A stretch of 63,426 nt of DNA from Roseibium aggregatum IAM 12614 (GCF_000168975.1 NZ_AAUW01000029.1:1-63426), one strand, 5' to 3'; positions 6,560 through 16,110 are shown, numbered from the stretch's first letter. Program-made: numbers and translations. The notes: a model not told the origin generated them from the sequence alone.

Positions 6560-7376
6560 AGCCTGTTCGCCGCCGCCGTCTTGTCGATGAGGTCCGTGAG
6601 GACTGGAAGGTATCCATCCGCCGTGCCTGTTCGTGCCTGCGGATCGACACCTCACTCTATCACTACAAGTCGAAGCGGGGCGATCAGGCAGCGTTGAGGC
6701 CCGGATCAAGGAGATCGCGGCAACGCGGGTGCGATACGGCTACCGGCGTGTCCATGTGCTGCTACGCCGGGAGGGGTGGCCCGTGAACGCCAAGCAGACC
6801 TATCGCCTCTACAAGGAGTTGGGCCTTCAGATCCGCAACAAGACGCCGAAGCGGCGGGTAAAGGCGAAGCTGCGCGAGGACCGGGCAGAGGCCGTGCATG
6901 CCGATGACGTCTGGGCGATGGACTTCGTTCATGATCAGCTCGCCACAGGCCGCAAGATCCGCGTACTGAAAGTCGTCGATACCTTCTCGCGCTTCTCGCC
7001 GGTGGTCAATCCGCGCTTCAGCTATCGCGGTGAGGATGTCGTGGCGACGCTGGAACAAGCGTGCCGGTTCGTCGGCTACCCGAAGACGATCAGGGTCGAC
7101 CAGGGATCGGAGTTCATCTCCCGCGATCTGGACCTGTTGGCCTATCAGAGAGATGTTGAGCTGGACTTCTCCCGGCCGTACGCCTTCATCGAGTCGTTCA
7201 ACGGCAAGTTCAGAACAGAGTGTCTCAACGCGCACTGGTTCCTGACGTTTGAGGACGCCCGTTCAAAAATGGAGGAATGGCGTAAAGACTACAGCACCGT
7301 CCGTCCCCATATCGCCATCGGTAACAAACCGCCGATATCGCTCATGAAAGGCTCATCGGAGGTTTCCGCCCTCTGA
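6556..7376 (+). pseudogene. IS3-family (IS407 group) transposase OrfB, frameshifted
   Basis: Starts at TTG 6556, overlapping the orfA stop. The first part (SIRRACSCLRIDTSLYHYKSKR) and the second part (RIKEIAATRVRYGYRRVHVL onward) are in different frames. One base appears lost near 6695, within GCGTTGAGGCC. The DDE core is otherwise present: VWAMDFVHD, TIRVDQGSEF and AFIESFN. A segment of about five residues that IS407-group proteins carry before the catalytic Glu (GKPTDN-like) is missing between DFSRP and AFIE. Two lesions make it a likely pseudogene. Confidence 0.85.
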
Positions 7377-7476
7377 GCCGACACCCCCGGAAACTCCGGC
7401 CCGGGGCGATCCAAAGACGGAGAGCACTTCAAAGGTTATGAGCAAAGCAATTTAGACTTCACATCGAGATTACCAA

Positions 7477-8799
7477 TCATGACGTACGAGAGTTGACCAT
7501 CTTTAGAGCCTCAGCTTCGGTCTTACGGGTGCGGGATTGCCAACCGGCACCGAAGGTGTCCCAATTCTTTAGACTTCGATAATAGTCCATCCGCAATTGG
7601 CTAAAGCGGCGCACGATATGCTCGGGAGAAACCACTTCGAGCGCTTTGAGGCTTATTGGTCCGATAATACCGTCTTGCCCAACACCAATAACTTTTTGCA
7701 AAATCTTGGCGGATCTTCCTGGGCCGGCATTTACACCGAAATCAAACACCACCAAATCAACACCAAGTGGAAGTTGATCGCATTTCAAGGCGTTCCAATA
7801 GTTTGCTTGATAAATTTGCTTCGCTTCCAGGGTAGTTAGATCTTTGACGTCTTGGTCGGTGACGTCATCGTTCCGCCAATTCTGGAGTGTATGTATCGTG
7901 ATGCCTAAGTTTGTTGCACCGCCTGGGTCTTTTGGATGTTTCACATAGCCGCCTTCGTATTGAAGAACGAGATCGACACATTTGGAAAAATTGCTCTCAT
8001 CAGCATATGCAGTTCTTTGCTTGTTAATAATCGTCGTTGAAGATTTCTCGCTAATACCCGTGCCTCTGGTATCGGCTTGATACTTTTGCGTCTCTCTGAG
8101 CAACTTGTTCTGCTGAGTTTGCATCTCAAAATTTACGACATCCTTTTGACGTGATCCTTGAGAAGAACCCAACCAAAAGCTTACCACCGTAGCAAATGCG
8201 GCGGTCAGCGCTCCAATTACGATATTTACAATCTGGGAAACCTGATCATTCTCAGAAGGATCGTAAGTATTTGATAGAAGGACTAATATTGTAATGAAAA
8301 ACCCAAAGACAATTATAGCTGAGACGATTACAGGCGCCCAAGCTATGGCATTTCCAGTTTTCACTAAGTCCCGGAATGATTGTCTCGCGTCCTGAACATC
8401 CCCGAGTCTCGCCTTGAATTCTTCAAACTCGTGCTGACGCGTCTTGTCGACTTCCTCAATTTTTGTATTGATCAGCGTTATTTCATGCAATTGTCGTTTT
8501 TCTAAATCCTCCTGCTCAAGCTTTTTGAGTTCTATTTCCTGTTGCCTGAGTTTGTATTTCTCCTCAGCCTCAATTTTCTTTAGTTCAATTCGCAGTTCAT
8601 CAGACATTGCCGCATTTTCAGAAACTCTTTTGCGAACCTCCTCCGGATCGGTAGTTCCAACCACCGCATTTATTGTGTTCGCGATACTCTCTGATATTTG
8701 TTCAGATTTTTTCTTATCCTTCTCCGAAAGAAGTACATCAATGATACCTGGAACAATCGATGCTGCCACTGCAACGATTGGCGCAATAGCTACTGGCAT
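7477..8799 (-). CDS. holin-like membrane domain fused to GH108 muramidase (holin-endolysin fusion)
   Basis: A 440-residue protein with two parts. Residues 1-24 are hydrophobic, 55-140 form a charged coiled coil, and two clear spans lie at about 152-175 (AWAPVIVSAIIVFGFF) and 188-211, resembling the three-span holins of gene transfer agents. Residues 270-360 are a glycoside hydrolase 108 domain with catalytic Glu282 in YEGGYVKHPKDPGG, and 361-435 are the attached peptidoglycan-binding domain. GH108 enzymes cleave the glycan strand; members act in phage lysis and in the muramidase-dependent export of typhoid toxin. ATG at 8799 has GGAGG six bases upstream. It lies 345 bases downstream of two genes for exported proteins on the same strand. 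A role in lysis or in protein release is inference. Confidence 0.8.
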   Translation of the reverse strand: MPVAIAPIVAVAASIVPGIIDVLLSEKDKKKSEQISESIANTINAVVGTTDPEEVRKRVSENAAMSDELRIELKKIEAEEKYKLRQQEIELKKLEQEDLEKRQLHEITLINTKIEEVDKTRQHEFEEFKARLGDVQDARQSFRDLVKTGNAIAWAPVIVSAIIVFGFFITILVLLSNTYDPSENDQVSQIVNIVIGALTAAFATVVSFWLGSSQGSRQKDVVNFEMQTQQNKLLRETQKYQADTRGTGISEKSSTTIINKQRTAYADESNFSKCVDLVLQYEGGYVKHPKDPGGATNLGITIHTLQNWRNDDVTDQDVKDLTTLEAKQIYQANYWNALKCDQLPLGVDLVVFDFGVNAGPGRSAKILQKVIGVGQDGIIGPISLKALEVVSPEHIVRRFSQLRMDYYRSLKNWDTFGAGWQSRTRKTEAEALKMVNSRTS

Positions 8800-9143
8800 A
8801 ATGACCTCCGTTCAGAAAACTAGGGCGACTTGTTCAGAAAAAATCAAATAAGGCGCTCAAAATGACTTAAATTTACCCATAAAACCAGAAAAATAATCTA
8901 TAAAGATGCGCGCGAGGGCTTCACACACCACCTTCTATTCACGCGAATGAATTAATCTACACGATATCTTAATTCAATTTCTTGATTCGTGATTAATCAA
9001 TCTTCAAAAAATTAGACCGAAAAGTGATTTCCACCATCAAAATAAGTATAAACAAAAGCGAATACACAGATATTCTCACACACAATTAATGCATTAATGA
9101 AATAAATTTACAAATATTACATGCACTAATGTTTAAACATTCA
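8800..9143. other. strongly AT-rich spacer with a 14-bp palindrome
   Basis: No gene is seen on either strand. The stretch is far more AT-rich than the core genes. It probably contains a promoter for the holin-muramidase gene. A perfect palindrome AATGTTTAAACATT lies at 9128-9141, immediately after the stop of the upstream 427-residue gene. Confidence 0.45.
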
Positions 9144-10427
9144 CTATGGGCTAACTTCTTTTTCGACTATTCTCTTGCAACTTGAACGCCGCGCATCGTC
9201 ACATGTGGCATTTAATCGCGCAATAACAACGGCGACCAAATTAGCTGCAACGTCTGAATACTCTACGCTTAACGTTTTTGCCAATCGACTAAACAGTTCT
9301 TCATATTGCTCGGGAGAATTTAAACTGTACATAAACGATCTTGGGATCTGCATAGACAATTCTATCTTTCCCTGATTGGAAAGCTGTTGCGGCAATATGT
9401 ATCGGTTGTTCTCAAAGAACAAATGCGCCTGTCGAATGTAGCTCGGCTCAGCATCTCCATAGATCGAGCGAGTGCATGCCACTATGGATATCAAAACGGC
9501 ATACTGATAGTCGCTACTGGGGTCGTTGCGATCACGATAAGCAAAAACAGTGAAATCTATGGCCGACTGATAGCTGTCATTTTGCTCGCCCACAGCCTTG
9601 GTAACATCATGTATTCTCGAGCTAATCTCAACTGAAGAGACCCCCTCCACTTCCTCGAAATGACTACCAACGAACAGGTGAGCGGCCTTGACAGACCATT
9701 GAGTCGCATTCTGGTCCCAAGTAGCAGGACTCCGTCCGTAAGCCTGCCGATCGACAGTAAAAGTCGTTCCAGTCGGATGCTCTCCACCACATCCCAGCGA
9801 TAGCTCCTTTGCGTACCCCTCGCGAATATCCCAGCGAGGAACAATTCGCCCCTTCATTTGCGTCAAAATACCGCGTCGCTCAAGCGTATTAAAATACTCA
9901 GTTCTGTAGTAGTAATCTTTCTCATCCTGGGGATGTGTCAGATGGACAAGTTCGTCGTTTGCAGCCTCAATCTTGTACGACGACCCTTCGGCAACTGGGC
10001 GAGCTTCGGTTTCAAATTTGCAGTACGGCTTCGTGCAGGCATGGTGTTTACGGTGTATGACCACATCATGCGTATCATATGTCCCAAACTTCTGCTTAGA
10101 CAGTTCCGAGCCCAGAACGACCACAGGAGTTCCAGTCTGAGTAATGCCAGCGACATAACCATCCGGGACAGAGTAACCCGCACTCAACCTTATGAAGTCC
10201 GGAAAAACGATTGTCATTGCTGGCAGATAGGACAACAAGCGAGCACGCTCGTTGCCAGAGCCTTTATAAGTTCGCGCTCTGTCTGGGTTAGCGGCAAATC
10301 CTGAGAGCGCATATGTTCCTTCCCTGACCCAACGTCCGGCTGGGACATTTTCGTCGTCCAGAGACTTCGCCTTTGAGTTATATCCCGTGACAATAATCAA
10401 CACGAACAAAGCAAAAAAAACTCTCAT
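9144..10427 (-). CDS. secreted protein of unknown function
   Basis: A 427-residue protein with an N-terminal signal peptide (MRVFFALFVLIIVTGYNSKA), predicted to be exported to the periplasm or beyond. No known domain is recognised. Cysteines occur in pairs that could form disulfides (ACTKPYC, CDDARRSSC), along with an LGCGGEH motif. The start codon shares a base with the stop of the preceding membrane-protein gene (TAATG), so translation is coupled. The next gene on the strand is the holin-muramidase fusion. It may be cargo or an accessory factor of an export module, but this is speculation from context. Confidence 0.7.
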   Translation of the reverse strand: MRVFFALFVLIIVTGYNSKAKSLDDENVPAGRWVREGTYALSGFAANPDRARTYKGSGNERARLLSYLPAMTIVFPDFIRLSAGYSVPDGYVAGITQTGTPVVVLGSELSKQKFGTYDTHDVVIHRKHHACTKPYCKFETEARPVAEGSSYKIEAANDELVHLTHPQDEKDYYYRTEYFNTLERRGILTQMKGRIVPRWDIREGYAKELSLGCGGEHPTGTTFTVDRQAYGRSPATWDQNATQWSVKAAHLFVGSHFEEVEGVSSVEISSRIHDVTKAVGEQNDSYQSAIDFTVFAYRDRNDPSSDYQYAVLISIVACTRSIYGDAEPSYIRQAHLFFENNRYILPQQLSNQGKIELSMQIPRSFMYSLNSPEQYEELFSRLAKTLSVEYSDVAANLVAVVIARLNATCDDARRSSCKRIVEKEVSP

Positions 10428-11008
10428 TATCGAATCTCCTGAGAAAGACTTTCTATAGAAGTTTTCAAGGATTCCTTAACTGATGAAGCGTGTTTTTCTA
10501 ATTCCTTTTGAGTTAAATTGGTCTTATGAAGCTCAACCAGATTATCAATTCCTGCAGAAAGCGCATTTAAGGCGATCAATTCCTTACCCAAAATGCCTTG
10601 AACCAGGTTTGCCTGGACATCCAGATCAACCCGAAATTCCTTCAAGAACGTTGCGCAATCTTCGTTTTCAAATCGGGCCACAGAAGCCACGCATTGAAAG
10701 TTTTCCGTATATTCGGTCTGCAGCCCGGCAATAGCATCCTGCACAATTCGGTTCTGGAAATTGACCAGCGCGCGACGCTTGTCATACAGCTCAACTAAAC
10801 TTTTCGAGTACTCCAAGACGAAAAAGGCTATAGTTGCAATCAACGCAGACTTGATGAATGCAGACGTCAGCTCTTGAGCCAAAGACTCCTTCCTACCAAG
10901 CCAAAAAGATCGCCGAAAAAAGAATAGTGGCTTCGATCGAAATGAATCTGCTTCGTGGTCTGCACGCCCTTTTCTTTGAATGTAGCCTGACCGAACCGAC
11001 TTTAGCAC
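10427..11008 (-). CDS. single-span membrane protein with periplasmic helical domain
   Basis: A 193-residue protein. A basic N-terminus of about 45 residues precedes one membrane span (residues 50-67, AFIKSALIATIAFFVLEY). The rest is helical and probably periplasmic, with two cysteines (QCVASVARFENEDC) and a C-terminal amphipathic helix. No family is recognised. A GTG start at 11008 overlaps the end of the 37-residue secreted peptide gene by seven bases, and the stop overlaps the next ATG by one base. The three genes are thus tightly coupled. The start could lie further in, as the N-terminal 40 residues are atypical. Confidence 0.65.
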   Translation of the reverse strand: MLKSVRSGYIQRKGRADHEADSFRSKPLFFFRRSFWLGRKESLAQELTSAFIKSALIATIAFFVLEYSKSLVELYDKRRALVNFQNRIVQDAIAGLQTEYTENFQCVASVARFENEDCATFLKEFRVDLDVQANLVQGILGKELIALNALSAGIDNLVELHKTNLTQKELEKHASSVKESLKTSIESLSQEIR

Positions 11009-11115
11009 GTCTGAACAGCAGGATTACATGGACCTGCACTTGCCGAAGTAATGAAACCCATTGAACCCTGAAGGAAAGCAACACACAGAATAATGCAAAG
11101 TGGTTTCTTGATCAT
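11002..11115 (-). CDS. 37-residue secreted peptide precursor
   Basis: ATG at 11115 with GGAG seven bases upstream opens a 37-codon frame. Residues 1-27 are a classical signal peptide: MIKK, a hydrophobic core (PLCIILCVAFL), then a cleavage site after SASA. The predicted mature product is only GPCNPAVQTC, ten residues with two cysteines able to close a loop. The stop overlaps the GTG of the next gene by seven bases. Signal, ribosome site and coupling together make chance unlikely. It could be a secreted peptide, a small immunity or lysis factor, or a leader that couples translation. Confidence 0.6.
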   Translation of the reverse strand: MIKKPLCIILCVAFLQGSMGFITSASAGPCNPAVQTC

Positions 11116-11591
11116 AACTCACTCCAACAATCTCACAAGAGTTAATAAGGTGAGTATACAACCAAAGAACACACTTTTCAACCAATACGACAAAACTGAC
11201 GCAGATGCACCTTATAACACCTCTAAGATATTGTTTTTATCAGCTCGACAGACTTTTCAGAAATGGCGGTGATGTTAGAGCTTAGAGCGTTGCCAGGTTA
11301 GTGCTCCACATATACCCCCTCTAACTTTGCGTAAACGAAAGCCCAGAGTTCACGCCCGCAAATGGCGACCGCGCACGAGTTCTGATGGAAGAGTGGTATA
11401 TCACGCCCCTTCATTGCTTCGAAAGATCAATGAGTTGGGTTGAGATCGAAGCCTCTGAAACGAGACTGCTGGTAAAGCCCCGGAAACTTGCAAGCAAACC
11501 GGTCGTTATGCACAGCGGTGTCGCTTCCACCCCTTTTTTCGTCAAACGACTCCCTGTAGGCCGAGCGTGCTCAGTCTCTGGAAGTTATTCT
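11116..11591. other. intergenic region between secreted-peptide operon and recombinase pseudogene
   Basis: This stretch divides a leftward operon from a rightward pseudogene, so it should carry divergent promoters. It is AT-rich near 11140-11260. Open frames entering the recombinase from 11385 lack a good ribosome site. No other feature was seen. Confidence 0.4.
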
Positions 11592-13857
11592 ATGAAATCA
11601 AGAAGATCCGCCCTAACCCCACGGATGATCGCAGCTTATTGCGAGAAACGCCTGCAGCCATTCTTTTCTTCGCACGAAGTCGAAAGTTTGCAGCGCCATC
11701 TGATGGCTCTATTGGAACGCTGCGAATACCCAACATACAAAGGTAGCCGCCTCGACATACATGCGTTGGCGGATGACTTGGGACTGGACGCTCATCGACT
11801 TGCGACAGAAAGGTCAAATCTCCAGCCCATATTTGACGCTGTTTCGAGATCGATTGCTGATACTTCGATGCATCCCGATACAATGGGGCGCCGAGCATCG
11901 CGACCGCAAGAAGCTCGTCCCGATGAACAGGTGCCCGAACGTTCTTCGGAACGTCTTCCCGAAGATCGCAAGCGGCGAGGCAAACAACATCGACCGGTTG
12001 TCGAGTTTCCAGATCCATTGCAATCGAAATGGGATCAGCCATCAGACTTTGGAGCAGCTCTTCGTTTGCATTCCAAACGACACGGGGAGTCGATCTATCA
12101 CCTGTACAATGCTGTGGTCGGCAATGACGACGGCATCAAGCGCAGTACTTTTCTAGGGTGGGGCCGTAGGAAAACCGCGCCGGCAGCACCGATATGCCTT
12201 GATATTCTTGGCCGCATCGAACGTCGATATCGGCTACCAGCAGGATATTTCTCCAGTGTTCCCGCAGTTGCTGGACGAAGCAGCGGAAGCTGCGAATTGG
12301 ACGATATGACTGCCGCGGAACGGCGGCGCCTGGTCTGGCATCTGCCGGACGATTTTCGACGACGATCAAAGACAGAGAAAAGGCCGAGATTATCTCCTGG
12401 GTTCGCAACGTCATCATAAGTGGGTCGACCGAATATCGCCGATATCAGGCAGCTGCCACGCGCCAACGCTACGCTGTACGCTTCAATTGCGATGCTGGCC
12501 CACAGCGAAAAAACTCGGGTTCTCGCTCAACAGCACCCGGCGGGGTCGTGGCTGCCCCAAAGCGATTGAACGATGAAATGGAGGAGATCCTCCGCTTCAA
12601 GACATCAACTTTTGCGGCATTCGGCCAACAACGCAATGGTGTTTGGGGGGCCGAGACCGCCTCTCAGAAAGTCGAACACTTCGGCTTATGGTTCGGCGCT
12701 TTCACCGCCCCCTCTGAAGGTGAAGTCCAAGGCTTTGGTGCAAAACCTGAAACTCTGACCTTCGCAATGATGGTCTTCCCTCAAGTTTGGGATTGGTACT
12801 TGCAATGGCGAGAGCGCCGCCGCGGCTTCTATACCCGCTGGGAGATCGATATGCTGGTAATTGCTGCCGCGCTGTGCCGAGAGGAGACTGGATGGTTGCG
12901 TCAGTCACCAAAAATAGCTGCCAACCTTCAGAAATCGAAGGTTTGATCTCTCAACAGGATATCATAGCGGCACAAGACGATTGGCCAGGCTTCTGCGACA
13001 CAATGTTTAAGCACGCGCTTCGCCGCAAAAAGGAGATTGAACGCGTCGCGAAAATCCATCGGGATCCATTTGAGCCGATCATGCCTGTCCTAGAAGCCGC
13101 GAGCCCAGTTGGCGAATATCGCAAGATTACCGAGGAAATCTTGCTCCGCATGCCTGATGAAAAGCGTCAACCGCGCGCAGCAGCCGAGGCAACCCGTTCA
13201 TTTCTGCTTCTTCGTATCGGCCTCCATACGGGATTGCGCCAGAAGAACCTGCGAGAACTGCTTCTCTGCCGACCTGGCGACTTGCCGACACCAGAACGGA
13301 AATTGGAAGACCTGAAGCGAGGCGAACTGCGCTGGAGCACTCGCGAAAAAGGTTGGGAGATTCTCATCCCATCGGTTGCCTTCAAGAACGCAAACTCTTC
13401 CTTTTTTGGGTCGAAACCTTTCCGCTTGATCCTGCCTGATCTGGGAAGACTCTACGAGCTCATTGATGCCTGGATCGATCGACACAGATGTCGTCTAATT
13501 GGCCCTGCAGCAGATCCGGGTACATTCTTCGTCAAGACGGCCAAGATAACCAGCACCAATGCCGCCTATTCACAGACCACCTTCTTCGAGGCTTGGCGAG
13601 CCGCAATTCCGCGGTACGGGATATATAACCCATGGACAGGACGTGGTGCCATTGAGGGCTTGCTGCCGCACGGTCCACATAACGTACGAGACGTATTGGC
13701 GACGCATATCCTCAAGCAGACTGGATCATATGAGCAAGCCAGTTATGCCATCCAGGACACTCCGGATATGGTGGCCAAACACTACGGACGATTTCTGCCA
13801 CAGGACAAGGCTGAGATCGCAGCTAGAATTCTCAACCAGGTCTGGGAGGCTGCGTAA
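11592..13857 (+). pseudogene. large tyrosine recombinase/integrase, disrupted by two frameshifts
   Basis: Three frames together make one recombinase of about 750 residues. The first runs 11592-12350, starting MKSRRSALTPRMIAAYCEKR with GGAAG upstream. The second continues as IKDREKAEIISWVRNV through ETGWLRQSPKIAANLQ (to about 12930), and the third from EIEGLISQQD to 13857. The catalytic domain is in the last frame: TGLRQKNLRELL (first Arg), HGPHNVRDVLATH (H-x-x-R) and DMVAKHYGRF (Tyr). Frameshifts lie near 12350-12370 and 12925-12940. Such long recombinases often accompany mobile islands in alphaproteobacteria. Decay suggests the island is fixed, though sequencing errors could mimic this. Confidence 0.8.
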
Positions 13858-14771
13858 CAGCGTGCGCTCTCAGATTGTCCAAGTGACCTCAACCGACAAC
13901 CCGTTTGCCTGCTCAAAACGGCGGATGGAGAGGAAGCTTTGAAGAGCTTCTCTCATGCCTTGAAAACCGAATTTAAAGGGCAAACGTATAGGGTTTCATA
14001 GTTCCTACCTCAAAGTGCATATTTCTGGCTCAAAAAACCAGATAACCGCAGAAAATCGAGAATGTTGTCAAGGTCGGAAGCGGTTTCCGAAAAATGGATT
14101 CTGTTCCGACCTTGATCTTGCACGACAATTGTTTTTGTTGCGTTTTTTCGTTTGGCTCAATTTGCAAATTCAAATCGCGCTTGGTCTCGCGCCAAGTGAA
14201 CTTGCGCGATCAATTAATATGAAAATCCTGAACGCCGCGGAATACCGCCAGTTATCGGCTATTCTCACCTAATCCCAGCTCACCCTTTGGGCCAGACGTT
14301 CTTGCGCGTTACAGCAGCCAAAAGTTTGGTTTCAGCACCCGCCGAATTGATCACGACCAATTTTTGCACCAGACACCACAATCGTCCTGGTTGGGGCTGG
14401 GAGGGGACAGTCTGCTCGTAAAGGTCGATCCGAGCGAAGCAATCATTCAACTGTATCGGCCCCGCTGGCGCTTCCGGCCCTGATGTATGTACCGGCTGCT
14501 GTTCGCAAATGATTTATATGAGGCCGTTTCTGTCAATAGGGTTGCAAAGCACCATCACCCGCAGAGCGCGAGTGCTAATACGTTATAGTTCGGACGGTTC
14601 GATCGTTGCGCGACGGTCATGCGGATATGCCCGCATCAACTTATATCCGGTAGCTCCATGACGGCTGACCACAATCTTGCATTCACGCGGACGGATCGGG
14701 GACGGGTTCACACTTTTTGCCGGCGCTCCGAGGGTGCGCCAATCGTTGACACGACGCCCGTCATCCCGCCC
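13858..14771. other. gene-poor stretch after the recombinase pseudogene
   Basis: Nearly 0.9 kb without a convincing gene. The longest plus-strand frame (14015-14272) has no ribosome site or homology clue. The stretch contains the inverted repeat at 14068-14115. It is probably decayed mobile-element DNA plus the flank of the IS110-type element. Confidence 0.45.
14068..14115. repeat. 12-bp perfect inverted repeat with 24-base spacer
   Basis: TCAAGGTCGGAA at 14068-14079 and TTCCGACCTTGA at 14104-14115 are exact inverse complements. It lies 210 bases after the recombinase pseudogene. This spacing of arms is typical of recombinase binding sites, so it may be the old attachment core of the island. 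It could also be a hairpin in RNA. Confidence 0.45.
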
Positions 14772-14795
14772 TCAGACCTCTGGCCGGAGGTCTGA
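14772..14795. terminator. hairpin downstream of IS110-type transposase
   Basis: TCAGACCTC (14772-14780) and GAGGTCTGA (14787-14795) form a 9-bp perfect stem with a 6-base loop, 20 bases past the stop of the leftward transposase gene. No T-run follows on the minus strand, so it may be a weak terminator or part of the element's end. Confidence 0.45.
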
Positions 14796-14814
14796 AGCTC
14801 TTTCGTTCTTCAGT

Positions 14815-15927
14815 TTATGCCATGGTTGGTGACAGTCGTGCCCTCTCTGGCAGAACGCCTGTTTCCACGTAGCGCCACAGCACAATGGCAAGCTTGCGGG
14901 CCAGTGCGATCAGCATAATCCGGCGCATGCGGCCGCCCTGGCCTTGTGTTCGAGTCAGATACCAGCGCGAAAGGGGACTGTCTGGCTGATATTTGATCCA
15001 GAGCCAGGCGATCTCAATCAGAATGCGCCGTGCCCACGCGTTGCCAGCCTTGGAAATGCCTTGGCATTTGGTCACAGTTCCGCTGTCGTATGCGCTCGGT
15101 GTCAGGCCAAGATACGACGCCAAATGGCGGCGCGATGCGAACGTTCGTGCAAAGACTTCGCGGGCAAGAATGGCGGAGGCTGTTCCGCCGATACCATGAA
15201 GCTGCTCAAGATCCAGTCGCTTCTGTTCGACTGCTGGGGACTGCGCATCGGCTGTGTCGCGCTCCTTCTCGACCTCACGCAGTTGATCTTCGACCATGAT
15301 CAGGCGGGCATATTCGCGCTTTAATTCCGCGAGAAGACGTCGTGGGAGCCTGTGTCCCTCCGCTGTCTGGAGTTGGGTGAAGTCAATGCGGTTTCGGCGC
15401 TGCCTTGGTTCAACGTCACGAATGCCCTGGGCAAAGAGCAGCCCCTTGATCCGGTTGACGTGGGCTGTGCGCTCATGGATGAGCCTGTCCCGCTCGCGAT
15501 GTGACCTGCGTGCGTCTTCTTCTTCGACGCTCAATATGCGCACTTGCGCGCAGACATGACGTTCCCCGCGATCAAGTGCTGCCAGCGCCCTGAGCATCGC
15601 CAAAGCATCGATACGATCCGTCTTGACCCGTCGCGCCCGGCGATTGACCTGCAGGCTTGCTGGATCGAGCACGCGAACATCAAAGCCTTGGGCGATCAGA
15701 AAGCGGGCAAGCCAGAAACCGTCATGCCCGGCCTCAAAGCAAATGATCATACGCCCACTGCTGTGTGTAGCGGCCAGTCGTCGAAGAAGCCCCTTCGTGT
15801 CACCACCAGAAAGTCGATGTATCGACGGCTTGTCGCGGTCCGGATGGGCGATGCCGACGATCCAGCTGCGCTTGCTGAGCTCAATCGCTACGTAGGCCGT
15901 CGAGTTTGCGTCGTGATACTGATCCAT
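14815..15927 (-). CDS. IS110-family transposase (DEDD recombinase)
   Basis: A 370-residue protein with the two IS110 domains. The N-terminal RuvC-like DEDD part contains CFEAGHDGFWLARFLIAQG and RVKTDRIDALAML; a coiled-coil linker follows. The C-terminal Tnp20 domain contains LHGIGGTASAILAREV and CQGISKAGNAWARRIL, holding the conserved Ser region. The first acidic position is Glu16 (YVAIELSKR) where most relatives have Asp, a conservative but unusual change that could reduce activity. IS110 enzymes are guided by a bridge RNA encoded next to the gene. The upstream region here contains a bulged hairpin (listed separately). Confidence 0.9.
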   Translation of the reverse strand: MDQYHDANSTAYVAIELSKRSWIVGIAHPDRDKPSIHRLSGGDTKGLLRRLAATHSSGRMIICFEAGHDGFWLARFLIAQGFDVRVLDPASLQVNRRARRVKTDRIDALAMLRALAALDRGERHVCAQVRILSVEEEDARRSHRERDRLIHERTAHVNRIKGLLFAQGIRDVEPRQRRNRIDFTQLQTAEGHRLPRRLLAELKREYARLIMVEDQLREVEKERDTADAQSPAVEQKRLDLEQLHGIGGTASAILAREVFARTFASRRHLASYLGLTPSAYDSGTVTKCQGISKAGNAWARRILIEIAWLWIKYQPDSPLSRWYLTRTQGQGGRMRRIMLIALARKLAIVLWRYVETGVLPERARLSPTMA

Positions 15928-16110
15928 AGTGTGCCTCCCGTATCAAATTAACGCGGTCAGCCTATCCGAGAGCCAGAGCCGCTCTCATAGGATCTTTTTA
16001 GCATGTTCTCGGAAGTCGCTCATATGTATCCGGCCTATTGATCGACACGCGGGTCGTGGCCTTGTTGGGGTTACGCACGCGCCTTGATCTAATTAGCGGC
16101 AAGGTCCAAG
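15928..16110 (-). other. candidate bridge-RNA region of the IS110-type element
   Basis: This is the non-coding flank upstream of the transposase, where IS110-group elements encode the bridge RNA (established for IS621-type elements). A bulged hairpin spans 15961-15991: CCTAT and GAGAGC pair with GCTCTC and ATAGG, with a two-base bulge and a 7-base loop. Only structure and position support the call; target and donor loops were not identified. Confidence 0.35.

Larger units (their letters stand above)
6241..7413 (+). mobile_element. degenerate IS3-family element, IS407 group
   Basis: An orfA/orfB pair of the IS407 group. The right end is probably near 7413, where the minus strand reads TGGATCGCCCCGGGCCGGAG, like IS407-group termini. 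No matching left inverted repeat was found, so the left boundary is approximate and the end may be deleted. orfB has a frameshift and an internal deletion, so the element is probably immobile. Confidence 0.65.

Noticed and set aside
14015..14272. 85-residue plus-strand frame after the recombinase
   Set aside because: No ribosome site, contains half of the inverted repeat, and no domain is recognisable.
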